This document shows, piece by piece, positions 12,301 to 23,657 of a stretch of DNA of 64,000 nt. How positions within the stretch are numbered: the first letter of the stretch is position 1; each line of letters begins with the position of its first letter. Below the pieces are notes generated by a model that ran no database searches, was not told where the DNA came from, and saw only the letters and a program-made list of their open reading frames with translations. Source of the DNA: Chlamydomonas sphaeroides (lineage: Eukaryota; Chlorophyta; Chlorophyceae; Chlamydomonadales; Chlamydomonadaceae); assembly GCA_001662425.1 (NCBI GenBank), contig BDDC01000190.1:6197-70196 (forward strand), written 5' to 3'. A program made the position numbers and the translations under genes.

Positions 12301-15300
12301 TGTGGACCAAGCCACTACGTAACCCACCATGACCAATCTGAGCATCCCTGCTGTGCCGGAGCCCGGGGTCTGCGGAGCGTGGGCGGCACTCGCGAGGCCT
12401 GCTGCCTGCCGCCTGCCGCCCGAGCCGCCACTGCGGGCTGCCCTCCCTGCCGCCCGACCCGCCACTGCGGGCTGCCCTCCCTGCCGCCTGACCCGCCACT
12501 GCGGGCTGCCCTCCCTGCCGCCTGACCCGCCACTGCGGGCTGCCCTCCCTGCCGCCTGACCCGCCACTGCGGGCTGCCCTCCCTGCCGCCCGACCCGCCA
12601 CTGCGGGCTGCCCTCCCTGCCGCCTGACCCGCCACTGCGGGCTGCCCTCCCTGCCGCCCGACCCGCCACTGCGGGCTGCCCTCCCTGCCGCAGGCCCTGA
12701 CGCAGCCGGGTCCTGAGCAAGACATGAGAAGCTCAGCGCCGCTGGACGCCGGCGCCTGCCTCTTCCACCTGCTGGCGCGCTGGCCCCCGCTGCTGGCGCT
12801 GCAGCCGGAGCAGGGCGCGGAGCCGGCCTGGACCTGCTGCCCGCCGGACGGCCCGGACTGGCTGGAGGCGCTGAGGGGGCTGTCGCCGGACAGCAAGGTT
12901 GTGCAGGTGGGCAAGCTGGTTGTCGCGGGCCCGCGGCCCCCATGCCGTGCTCGCGGCCATGCGTCGTCAGATGCCTCAACCTGCTTCAGCGCCCCTTGCA
13001 ACGTTGGGCCGTGACGCGCGGGGTGCTGACCCACACGGCGGCGCGCTTCATGCAGCAGCCCCGAGGTGCCACTGAGCCCCTGCTGCCGGCCTTGCCGCGC
13101 CCCCGCAGGGCGCGATGTACCGTCAGCTCAGCCACACGGCCGCGCGCTTCCTGCAGAGCCCCGAGGTCTTTGTGCATCTGCTGAAGTGCCTGGAGGCGCG
13201 TCAGAGGTTGGAGCAGGCCGGCCAGGGCAGCGACGGAGAGGCGGAGCAGCTGAGCGCGGCGTACCAGCAGGCGGTGCGGGCGCTGGCTGGGGAGGCATTG
13301 GTCAATCTGGGTCCGTGGTCGGAAGCAGGGGCCGAGGTTGAGTCCTTGCCATCGGACCAGCGCCTACCTGTACACGAGGTCGACGAACCGCCGCTGTCGC
13401 TGGCGCCCACCGCCAGCCTCGCCGCGTGCTGCGGTGCCTCCGGGCTGGTGGACTCGCTGCTGGCGCTGCTCGGCAGCTACGACTCGCTGCACACAGCCGA
13501 CCCCCGGCGTGGCTGCCTGCGCCTGGACTGCGGCCCCGAGGCCACCACCCTGGCGCTGTGCCTGCTGCATTGCATGCGCGCCAGCAAGGCTCAGACCGGT
13601 GCCGATGAGACCGATGTCTGGAGCTCGCAGCTCTTCTTCCCCGTCCTCGACTTCGAGCCGGCGTCTGGGTCTGCCAGCAAGCCATTGGTGGGTCATGCCG
13701 CGTGTTGTGGCGTTTGTCTTGCGGTCCGTCACGCTGATCGCGGTGGCCTGTTCCACTATTACACACTTACACCTCTATTATCTCTATTACCTCTATTACC
13801 TCTCTTTCTATTTCTTCCCAGTGCCGCACTGTTACATGAGCACTCTGGCGAGGCGTACAAGGCGTGTGCGCTCCGACACGACGGCATGCGTTCGGGGGGT
13901 GGGCCACCGATGCAACGCGATCCACAGCTGGATGCGACCCAGGGGTCCGCGACCGACCCGCGCGCACGTGGCCGCCACGAACCCAAGCCCCTGACGCTCC
14001 CCCTCCCACTCGAGGCCCAGCAGCGGCGGTGCACACGACTGAGCCTCCTCTGACCATACGCCGCCTGTAGGGCTCCGACCTCGTCGGTCCGCTGCTGCTG
14101 GCGGGCATGCGGCCGGGCACCATCCCACAGCGGGACAAGGGGCCCCACGCCCAGGACTACGACTGGAGGGCCGTGTGGAACAACATATCGTTGCTTGGGC
14201 CCGACAACGGCAGCAGGCGAGTGGCTGCACTGAATCGCAGCGGGGGTCGGGTTAGAGAATGGCAGCAGGCGCCCGGCTGGCGCTGCCGCGAGCAAAACCG
14301 CAGCACACGGAGCCCACGGAGCGCCTCCCTCCTCGGCCGCAGGTGGCCTGCGCACCTATCGCGGCTGCGCTCGGCGCTGCTGACGCAGCGGCTGGGCACG
14401 GTGTGGCTGCACGCGCAGGGCGTGGAGGCGGCAGCCCGGGCGCTGGCGCTGACGGCGCTGGTAAGGGCAGGGCAGGGTAGGGCAGACGGGGGGGGAGGCA
14501 GGCAGCCGCTGCGCATGCGAGCAGCGCGTGGCCAGTGCCACGCCAGCGCATGGCTCAGCCCGCCCTAACCCTCCGCCTCTTCCCCTCTGTCCGCAGCTAC
14601 GCAAGGAGCTGCAGGCCGCCGGCCGCGACGCTTTCCTCTGTACGACCTACATTGACACCCAGTCAACCACGGCCGCTGTGGACGAGGCGCTCGGCACCCG
14701 GCGGCCCGCCGCCGCCACCCCCGCCAACCGCGCCGCCAACGGCGCCGCCAGCGCTGGGAACGCCGCCAGCCGCAAGTCGCGCCAGGGGCAGGAGCCAGAG
14801 TGCGCGCAGCAGTTACCACCCGAGGCGGGGCCCGAATTCGATGGCCGCCTTCGCCGCCTAGCGCTGCTGCTCCGGGCGGTGGCAAGCGCCGACGCGGAGC
14901 TGCGGGGGATGGCGGCCTGGCTGCCGGACGCGGTCGCCAAGAGGCGGCAGCGCGACGTGGAGTACGGCCTGGCGCTGCGCGTTGCGGAGGCGCTGCTGGG
15001 CGGCCTGCTGGGGGGGCCGCTGCGGGAGGGCCTGCATATCCAGGTGCGGACATGGGGGCTGGCTTGGGGCTGTCATGCAAACACCAACGTGGACGTCAGA
15101 GTACCTGGGACGTGGGGGCTGGCTTGGGGACCCACGTTGCAGCATCGGTGCCTAAGTTGCGTCGTGGGCTGCTGGTGCGGTTGGGTGCATCGCTGAAGCC
15201 TGCTGGGTATTGGTTGGACCCGCGCCGTGCTGCGGCCTGTGCCCTGCCTCGGCAGCTCCGCAGCATAGGGATCCACGCCGCTTTCCGCGCTGCGTGCCGC

Positions 15301-15562
15301 CCAAGCCAGCGCCCCTCCCCTCTGCGTGCCCCTACCTTGCCTCTTACCTCCCCCCGACCTCTCCTCGCAGCTGCGCATCACCGAGTGCGCCCCCGGGCGG
15401 CCTCATCAGCTGGTGCTGCCGCCAGGGAAGGAGCCCGCCGGGCAGGACGCCATGACGGTGGCCAAGAAGGCCGCTAAGCAGGGTACCAAGAAGGAGATTA
15501 AGCAGGCGTCAGCAACTGAGCTTGGCCAGGCGCTCAAGCAGGCGAAATCCAAGGCGCGCTGA
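8343..15562 (+). CDS. Tandem paralogue B, complete, unknown ten-exon family
   Basis: Function unknown. Exons: 8343-9434, 9966-10220, 10722-11735, 12121-12258, 12694-12906, 13109-13687, 14071-14216, 14343-14460, 14597-15043, 15371-15562; 1397 residues with every exon length matching the shared phases (0,0,0,0,0,0,2,0,0). The start is the first ATG of a conserved MHALVAQQERRRKRL leader also present in C. Layout: basic leader (1-14), conserved RPYAPCPSQQRALASLRR block (about 45-62), poly-Pro (about 98-112), Gly run (about 335-344) before MWAALLDLAE, core block with CCLFDCLWR and RVLDLDPGLWYD in exon 3 (450-787), helical blocks of exons 4-9, and a Lys/Ala-rich C-terminus (exon 10). No signal peptide or membrane segment is apparent. 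The intron after exon 7 starts with GC (14217). Intron 12259-12693 holds a 34-bp minisatellite. The basic ends might suit a nuclear protein, but that is only a guess. Confidence 0.83.
10436..10475. repeat. GGGGCGA short tandem repeat
   Basis: Four copies of GGGGCGA in intron 2 of paralogue B, followed by alternating CCCCACG and CCCCAGC blocks near 10537-10565. Confidence 0.6.
12428..12693. repeat. 34-bp minisatellite ending at a 3' splice site
   Basis: Eight near-perfect copies of a 34-bp unit (core CCACTGCGGGCTGCCC, then TCCCTGCCGCCTGACC) fill the end of intron 12259-12693 of paralogue B. The last copy ends TCCCTGCCGCAG and supplies the acceptor of exon 5, so each unit resembles a polypyrimidine-acceptor region lacking only the final AG. 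Confidence 0.9.
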
Positions 15563-16853
15563 GCAGGCTCGCGACGCTGAGATACTAGCTAGCTATGTAG
15601 CTAGCCTAGCTTAGACAGGGGTTGAGCATGCCCGGCCGCGGCTGGCACCCACGTGTGATGACACGGAGGAAGAAGAAATTGATGTGGGTACTCCGCCACC
15701 TTGAAATTCAGGATGGGACCTAGCTGGGATGCCAAGCAGGAGCTCGCGGCGGGGTGAGGACGTGCTGAGGTGAAACGCGCTGGCACCTTGCGAATGGGGT
15801 GGAGCTGCTGGCGCTGATGGTTGCTGGTAGCGTTGGGAGCGCAGGTTGCGGCAGGCTGTGACGCAGGCGTGTTGCCCGCCTCAGACCCAGCGCAGCAGTG
15901 GGCACTGCAGCAGCACAGATAAGCAAATGAACGATGCTTCGAAGGAATTGCGACACTGCGATGCGGGGGTGGGCTGTGTCAACACCGATGGCAGATTTTT
16001 GGCCCTGGCTTTGACGGTTGTTAGGATCTTCGGAACCATGAAAGTACGTGTGACTGGGACTGGGTTATTGTGATTCAGCGCTGTATGCTGTTGCGAGTGA
16101 GGGAGGCCCTGGCGTCGGGGGGACGGCAGCACTACGCGGCAGCGGTGTTGAGAAGGTTGGGTTGCTGTGGGAGGCACGGTTGCCGTAGGGAGGTTTATGC
16201 GCAGGCGCGGTTGTGCGGGCCCCGTGCGTTAGCTGTCACGTCGTAGGCCCTGTCAAGACCTGCAGTCAGACATAACGTTTGTCGCAGACCGACCTTCGCA
16301 CAAGCCGCACGAGCCAGCCCAGCGCGGCCCCTCTCGCCTCACAGCGGCTCACACCAACAGGGTCCCACCGCTTCGGCTCTGGTGCAACCGGGCCCTGAAG
16401 CTGTGGAGCACTCGAGTTGGCAGTCCCTGTCGCTCCCCGTCCCCCTGCGCCGCACGGTGGGCTGAGACTGACCAGGGTTGCTGCCATTCCGGTTGGCATG
16501 GCAGAAGTTTTGTCGACTCCTGCCCTTCACATATCCCCAAAGCTGTAAACTAAAGTGCTCGTCTGTACAGACAAGACCGCCAGCTTGCAGCTTGGCTTTC
16601 CACAATTGACAGAGTCTGTGACAGAGTCGCGGTGTTGCGCTATAGCCTTGAACGTGGATACAATAAACAACGAGAGACGCAAAGTTGGACTCTGGCACAA
16701 GCACGGATAGCCAAGGGACGATCGCGCCATTTCGTCGACTTCTGCGCCAGCTGCGGCGCCAACCCAGCATCCAGGCGCGACTAACGAGCTAAGCATGGGC
16801 TAGTTTACCTCAGCCGTGCGCTCGGCAACGAGCCTGCCTGCCTGAGGGGCGCG
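15563..16853. other. Spacer between paralogues B and C
   Basis: No supported gene. A TGTAA at 16544-16548 is too far (about 1 kb) from the stop of B to assign with confidence. The 300 bp before C are AT-richer (GATACAATAAACAACGAG near 16655) and may be its promoter. Confidence 0.65.
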
Positions 16854-19800
16854 ATGCACGCGCTCGTCGCGCAGCAGGAGCGGCGACGCAAGCGGCTGTC
16901 GCTGTCACTGCAGCTCGCCCAGCACGAGGAGCAGCGGGGCACGGATGCGCCTGGAAGTGGCAAGAAAGAAGATGAAGAGCCCCCGCAGCCGACACGGCCG
17001 TACGCGCCCTGCCCCGCACAGCAGCGCGCGCTGGCGAGCCTGCGGCGGCAGTACCCCACCGCCGCAGCTCTGCAGTCCTTCCGGGCCCGAGCCGCCCGCT
17101 GCAGCACCAGCGCAGCAGCGCCCGGGCCCGCCACCGCCCCCTCCTCCTCGTCCTCCTGGGCCAAGCCCCTGCCGTGGGCTCCGCCCCCGCCGGCCAAAGC
17201 ACCACCATGCCAGCCAAACCCTAGCAAAGCTATAGCCGGGACGTCAGCCGCTGCTGCTAGCAGCATCCAGTCGCTGCGCCCTTTGAGCGCGCAGCAGTCG
17301 GACTCTCTGCTCTCCGAACGGCCGCAGCTGCACGGCGCGTCCACGGCGCGCCCGCCCGCGACGGCCAGGGTGCTGCACGACATGTTCCAGCACGTCACGC
17401 AGGCCGTGGATCGGCTGCTGCTGCAGCTGGCGCCGCCGCCGCCCGACCCACATCAGCCGTCGCCGTCTGCTGCGGGCGCAGCGCACTGGCGTACCGAGGC
17501 CCGCCTCGTCTGGCTGTCACAGTCGGCCTGGGCCACCTTAAGCAAGGGCCTGCATCTCTGCATCGACTCCGCCGGCTACCGAGGCGGCGGCGGCGGCGGC
17601 GAAGGAGGCGACTCGGGGGCCCTGCGGCAGGCGCTGCGGAAGCAGCACCTCGCTGCGATGGCGGCGATGGCCCAGGCCGGAGAGGCCGACATGGCCAGGA
17701 TGCGGTCCGGCCGCGGCCGGACGCTGGCGGACCCCGCCGCCGCCGTGGACGTGTGGAAGCAGCTAGTGCGTGGCGGCGGCGCGCTTATGCGCAAGATGCT
17801 GGCGGCCTGGACGGGGCTTCCGGAGGCATGCGGTGGCATGTGGGCGGCGCTGCTGGACCTGGCGGAGGCGGGCAGGGACGACGCGCGCGTGGTGGGTCCG
17901 CCGGGGTCTGTGGTTGGGGCAGGGTGCGGGCGCGCCGGCCCATCCCTGCAGCAAGGCGCGCACGGGGGCGGCCTGAATGAGTCGTCGGGGGCCAGGGTCG
18001 GGGCTGCGGAGGGGTCGGCACCCCTCGCGAGGGTACGTGGATGTGGCCGCGGGTTGACGGCAGCGGGATTGGCGGGGTGGCGGGCGGCGGGCGAGCATCC
18101 GGCACTGAGCATCCTCCGCGAGGGACTGCAGTGATAGCTGGGGCCTCGCGCACGTCCAGCATCGGGCGTAGCCGCCTCTAGGGCCGCTGGGCCGGAAGCG
18201 CCGCCGCCCGCACTCCCACCGCCGCCCCTGGCCCCTGGCCGAGGCCTTGCGCTATCCACCTGCGTCTCCATCCGCCCCTGCGGCCAGGCCTTGGCGTCGG
18301 CGGTGCTGGGACTGTCGGCGCTGCAGGACCTGCCGGAGGCCGAGCTCATGCGCGGGTTCTTGGCGTTTGAGTACTTGCCGGAGGACGAGCAGCACCAGGC
18401 GGACCCGGGCTGGCGCGAGGCCGGGCCCCACCCCCTGGCCTGCGCTGTGCTGGCGCCGCTCCTGCTGCGACTGCAGGTGGGCCGCCGGGGTGCAGGGGGA
18501 TGGTGCGAGGCCCGCACGTGTGCCACAAGGCTGCGTGGCCCCGGCTGTGCCGCTGCGCTCCCCGCTGCGACCGTCGTTCACACGGCCCCCTGTTACCACA
18601 CGCCCTCCTCCCCAGGCCTACCCGCCGCCGGCGCCCTGGCCCTTCGGCCCGGGCACGACCCTCTCGCCGCTGCAGCTGTACCGGGCGCTGCGGTTCGGGT
18701 GGGTGGCGCCGGAGCAGGCCCGCGGCGGCGCCGGCGCGTCGCAACCGCTGCGCTTCTCCAGAGGCCACAGCGGCAACCTGTACCTGGACCTCCTCGAGGC
18801 GCCCGACTGTGTGCTGTCGCTCTCCGAGCTGATCTGGTCGCTGTGGGGCCTGGGCAGCCAGGACCCGGGCAGCCTCGAGGCCATGGCGCGCTGCCAGGCG
18901 GCGTGGCTGCAGGACTCGCTGCGCGCTGGCGCCGGGGCCGGGTTGGGCGAGCTGACAGGCGATGTGCAGGAGGCGCGGCTGCACCCTCATCCTCATCACC
19001 ACCACCAGCATGAGGAGGACGAGGAGGAGGAGGAGGAGGGCAACGCCGGCAGCGTCAGCAGCTCGCTCATGGCGGGGCCGCGCTGCTGCCTGTTCGACTG
19101 CCTGTGGGCATCTGGCGAGGCGGAGGAGGAAGAGTTCGCGTTCCTCTTCGACGAGTGGCTGTACCCCCTGCACCGCATCCGCGCGATGGACCTGGACCGG
19201 CGCCTGTGGTACGACGCCGCCCGCCACGACGCCGTGCGGGCCGTGCTGCGCGACGCCGCGGCCGCGGCGCGCAGCAGCAGCTCGGCCGCCCTGCTCTCGC
19301 ACGAGCACCTCGACGGCTGCGTCCTCGAGATGCGTCGGCGCTTCCGCGACGCGCGCGCCCGGCATGTGCGCATCGTGCCGGGCCGCCGGCCGGCGCTGCA
19401 ACAGGCCATGTACGTGGCTCGACAGGCGCCCGACGTCAGCGTGCGGCAGCTGGCGGGCCTGCTGGACGCGCTGCGGCCGGGGCTGGTCGCGGCGCACGTG
19501 GGGACGTGGGGGCGGCTGCTGCGCGCGGCCGCCCAGGCGCAGGCGTCGGCGCGGCAGCCGCGGGCGCTGTGGGGCCGAGGGGGCGACGCCGACGGCGTGC
19601 GGCAGGGAATGTGGTGCGAAGCCGACGCGCTGACCACGGTAGGGCTCAGGCTGGCCAGGGTAGGGCTCAGGCTGGCCAGGGTAGGGCTCAGGCTGACAGT
19701 GCGTGGGAGGTTGGGGTGGCAAGGGTCAGTAGACGGGCTGGCCGTGGGAGGGAGGGTGGGATAGCCACGGTAAGCCGGGCTGGCCGTGGCTGGGTGCGGT

Positions 19801-22800
19801 GCTCATGGTAGGGCGGACGGATCGTGGCGGGGCGCGCCGGCATTTGTCATGCCGAGCTTGCAGGTGCTGGCCTGCTTGCGCTTGCTGTTTCAACGGCGTC
19901 GCCATTGCCGTGGCGTGAGGGGTGCCAGGGGTGGTCCATGTCCTCACGGGCCGCCTCTCCCTGTGGCTCTGAGGGCCGGACCCAAGCTCCCAAGCCCGGT
20001 GGCGGTCCGTACGCTGTGGAGCCTGTTAGCTTGCCTGCGCATCGCCTACACTTGCGCCCTTGGCCCCTACCCTTGGCCCCCTCGGTCGCTCCCCAGGCCG
20101 CAGCCACCGCGCTGCTGGGTCTGGTGGCGCTGGCGGGCCAGGACGACATCCCGCTGGAGCAGCTGAGCCTGGCGGCCTGCGCGGCGGCGGGCGCGGTGGC
20201 GCTGGAAGTCGACGCGGGAGGAACGGTACCCATGGTACGGTTGCGTGGCCGCGGAAGGGCGCAGGGCGGGCTTAGGGAGGGCATGCCACGGCACCACGGA
20301 CTGATAGGCTTGTCGCGAGCACGGGAGGGGCTGCGGGCGCACTCTGGGCGGGGCCTCTTCAGCTGCTTCGCGAACAGAGCCCTGTGGCACCCGTGCGGCC
20401 GAGCTGCGCTGGCCACACGGATTTCGGAGGGGCCTGCAGCGCTATGGCGCCGAACGGCTGCTGGGGCACTCGGTGACAGCTGCTGGGGCACTCGGTAACG
20501 GCTGCTGGGGCACTCGATGANNNNNNNNNNACTCGGTAACGGCTGCTGGGGCACTCGGTGACAGCTGCTGGGGCACTCGGTAACGGCTGCTGGGGCACTC
20601 GATGACAGCTGCTGGGGCGCATGCCGCTTCCATCCATGTCGTGCCCCCCTTGCCGCAGGACCTACCGGGGTCTGGGCCCGGGTACGACGAGTGCTCGGAG
20701 CCGCTGGACGCCGGCGCCTGCCTCTTCCACCTGCTGGCGCGCTGCCCTCCGCTGCTGGCGCTTCAGCCGGAGCAGGGCGCGGAGCCGGCCTGGACCTGCT
20801 GCCCGCCGGACGGCCTGGGCTTGCTGGAGCGCCTGAGGGCGCTGCCTCAGGACGACGACGACGTGCAGGCGAGTGAGACAGAGCGGTCAGGAGGCAGCGC
20901 AGGCCGTGCTTGTGTGCTAGCATGCGCTCTCCACACGGGCACAGCACGTCTCTGACCCTGCGGTGTGGCGTCTCTTCGTATCCTCCTTCCCAGGGCGCCA
21001 TGCGGGAGTTCCTCAGCCACATAACGGCGCGCTTCATGCAACAGCCGGACGTGTTTGTGTGCCTGCTGGCGTGCCTGGAGGCTACCGAGCTGCTGGAGCA
21101 GCAGGCAGGCCCGGGCAGCAGCGCGCAGGAGGAGCAGCTGAGCGCGGCGTACCAGCAGGCGGTGCAGGCGTTGGGGTCGGCGGCGCAGCACCTCGTCATA
21201 CCGGCCACCGAGGTCCCAACCGGCGACCCCTTGGCGCTTGTGCGGCCCGAGGAGGCGCTCGGGTTGGAGCCCACCGCCAGCCTCGCCGCGGGCTGCGGTG
21301 CCTCCGGGCTGGTGGACTCGCTGCTGGCGCTGCTCGGCAGCTACGACTCGCTGTACACAGCCGACCCCCGGCGCGGCTGCCTGCGCCTGGACTGCGGCCC
21401 CGAGGCCACCACCCTGGCGCTGTGCCTGCTGCACCACTGGCACGGCGCCAAGACGGACCTTTGGAGCACCCAGCTCTTTTTCCCCGTCGCCTTGGCAACC
21501 GAGGCGGCGCCGGCTTCCGGACCGGCTCCTGCGCCGCGCCCCACCGGCAAGCAAGCGGTAGGCTGCTGCAATCGGCCTTGCGCCCTTTGGCCCGGGCTGG
21601 GGACGGCAAATTTGCGAAAGGGCAGGCCCTGCGCCCACTTTCCCGATCCCGGGCACGCGAGCCACACCGCTTTGCCTGCCGCCTCGCAGGCGTCCGCTCC
21701 GCCGCCGTGCCCAGTGCTGCTGAGCTGCCTGCAGCCGGGCTGTGTGCCCATGCGTGAGGACGAGCAGTACACGCATGCGTACGACTTTGACCGGGCCTTC
21801 ACCTTTGCGCCCAAGCTGGGGCCCGACAGCAGCAGCAGGTGTGTTCAACGTTTAGGCCGAAATAGAGTACCACCCCACAAGCGGCACGCCCCGGGTTGGT
21901 GACGCGCTGGTCGTGCGTAGGAAGAAAGTGGGGATGCGTTCAGATGCACCGGTGCGGGAAGCAAAGCTCAGCGCCGCCTTGAAAGAACCCGAGGCCCGCC
22001 CGTCCAGCCCGCGCACCGACGTGTAGGTTACCTGACGTTGAGCGACTGGAGCGACTGGAGACGATACGCCGCAGCACCCGCCGACGCGCGCGCTAACGCA
22101 ATCTAACAACGCAACCCGGCCCCGGCACAGCACGCGCATAGTGCAACGCGTTGACGTACCTGCGCCGCGGCCAACGTGTGGGGCCATGCGACCCACGGGT
22201 CATCGGCGTGGGGATTGATTCTGGTTGCGATGACCCGAGCCGCAAGGAAGCTCCACTCGATGCCGCCGCCCCTCAACGCCGTCGCTGTGCTGCCAGGTGG
22301 TCGGCGCAGCTCTCCCTGCTGCGCTCGGGCCTGGTGGCGCAGCGCATGGGGACCTGCTGGCTGCTGGCGCGCGGCGTGGAGGGCGTGGCACGGGCGCTGG
22401 CCATGGCAGCACAGGTGCGCAGCAGCCGTCAGCCGGGGGACACGGCACCGGCCAGGGCACCGGCCACCCCACAGCCCCATGCCGCAGCCGCATGTTGGCG
22501 CCTAAACCCAGACCCTGCCGTCTCTTTCCGCGGCCTCGCTTGCCCGACCGCCGCACCCCGCCCCGCCGCTGCCTGCCCTCCCCGCCGCAGCTGCGCCTGG
22601 AGCTGCAGGCCGCCGGCCGCGACGCCTTCGTGTGCCTGTCCTGGATCGACGAGCAGGGCACCACGGCCGCAGCCCACGAGGAGCTCGGCACGCGGCCGCC
22701 GCCACAGCGCCAGCCCGCGCCGCGCGCCAAGCCCGGCGCCGCGTCGCAGGGCAAGGACGCACCCCCACAGCCGGCGCCGCCGGGGGCCGGGAGCGAGTTC

Positions 22801-23657
22801 AAGGCCCGAACCAGCAAGCTCGCCCGGCTCATCCGCATCCTGCAGCAGCGGGGCGCGACCCTAGAGGGGCTGGCGCCCGTCATCAAGGCACTGCCGGAGG
22901 CGCAGGACGGTCTCCGGCGGCGCGAGGCGGAGTACAGCTTGGCGGTAGGGCTGGCGCAGCAGCTGCTGGAGGGACTGGCGGCGCCGCCGCTGCGCGAGTG
23001 CCTGCACGTCGAGGTGAGGGCCGGGGGCGGCATGGGCTCGTGTATGCATGTACGACATGTACGACATTTACGACACGAAGGGCAGGGGGAGGGTACACTG
23101 ACCACGGGGGATAGCGCTGTAGAGCTCTCCACAGCGGCTTCCGCACCGGCGTTGAGGTGAGGGAATGGCGAGGCAGCAGGAGAAGGACAGGGTCAGGAAC
23201 AGCATGCGGAATCAGGCGCTGGGGCGGGCTTGCGTGGGGTAGGGTTGGCATGGTTTCCTGAACCCCATGCGCCCGCCGGGCGGCTGCATGGGACCGGCAG
23301 GGACAAGGGCATTGCGACAAGGCGTGGGGACAAGGGGCTTGATCGGTTGGGGCAGGGGCCTGCAATTGGCACCGTATCTTGGAGGCTTCGTGACCTGGGG
23401 CACGCTCTTGCAGCCGCGTGTTGGCACCGCCAGGCTTTAGGCTGACCGCTCACGCTGGCGGCTTGCTTGCGTGCCTGCTGCCCCGTCGTGCTTGCCCCCG
23501 TCTCTCGCAGCTGCGCATCACCGAGTGCGCCCCCGGGCGGCCTGATCAGCTGGTGCTGCCGCCCGGGAAGGAGCCAGGGCAGGGGCCCGGAAAGGAGGCC
23601 AAGAACGAGGCCAAGCAGGAGAGCAAGCCGAAGAAGGCCAAGGCCAAGGCGCGCTGA
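16854..23657 (+). CDS. Tandem paralogue C, complete, unknown ten-exon family
   Basis: Function unknown. Exons: 16854-17891, 18288-18476, 18616-19638, 20097-20234, 20659-20868, 20994-21557, 21690-21838, 22297-22414, 22591-23013, 23511-23657; 1332 residues. The start ATG opens the same MHALVAQQERRRKRL leader as in B. Exon 3 carries LYRALRFG, a His-rich then Glu-rich stretch (18976-19040), CCLFDCLW, RAMDLDRRLWYDAARHDA and LRDAAAAAR. Exon 5 has LDAGACLFHLLARC followed by LLALQPEQGAEPAWTCCPP, exon 6 LVDSLLALLGSYDSLY, exon 10 LRITECAPGRPDQLVLPPGK and a Lys/Ala tail. The donor after exon 5 (20869) is GC rather than GT; B, A and D use GT there. The donor after exon 3 sits at the head of a 21-bp triplicated repeat that also starts GTAGGG. 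Intron 20235-20658 contains a 22-bp minisatellite interrupted by an assembly gap. The intron between exons 7 and 8 (458 bp) is the longest in this position among the copies. Confidence 0.82.
19639..19701. repeat. 21-bp triplication that copies the 5' splice site
   Basis: Three copies of a 21-bp unit beginning GTAGGGCTCAGGCTGG start exactly at the donor of exon 3 of paralogue C. Each copy begins with the same GTAGGG and keeps the frame open (VGLRLAR per unit), so three alternative donors would give proteins differing by 7 residues each. Confidence 0.85.
20450..20618. repeat. 22-bp minisatellite interrupted by an assembly gap
   Basis: Tandem copies of GCTGCTGGGGCACTCGGTAA with variants (GGTGACA, GATGACA) occupy intron 20235-20658 of paralogue C. 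The array contains ten N, so the true copy number is unknown. Confidence 0.88.
20521..20530. other. Assembly gap (10 N)
   Basis: Ten undetermined bases within the 22-bp minisatellite; length is probably arbitrary. Confidence 0.99.

Noticed and set aside
12428..12693. CRISPR-like array
   Set aside because: Units are contiguous with no unique spacers and the host is a eukaryote; it is a minisatellite.
19847..21274. 475-codon minus-strand open frame across the gap in copy C
   Set aside because: Contains undetermined residues from the N run and overlaps conserved sense exons; produced by GC bias.
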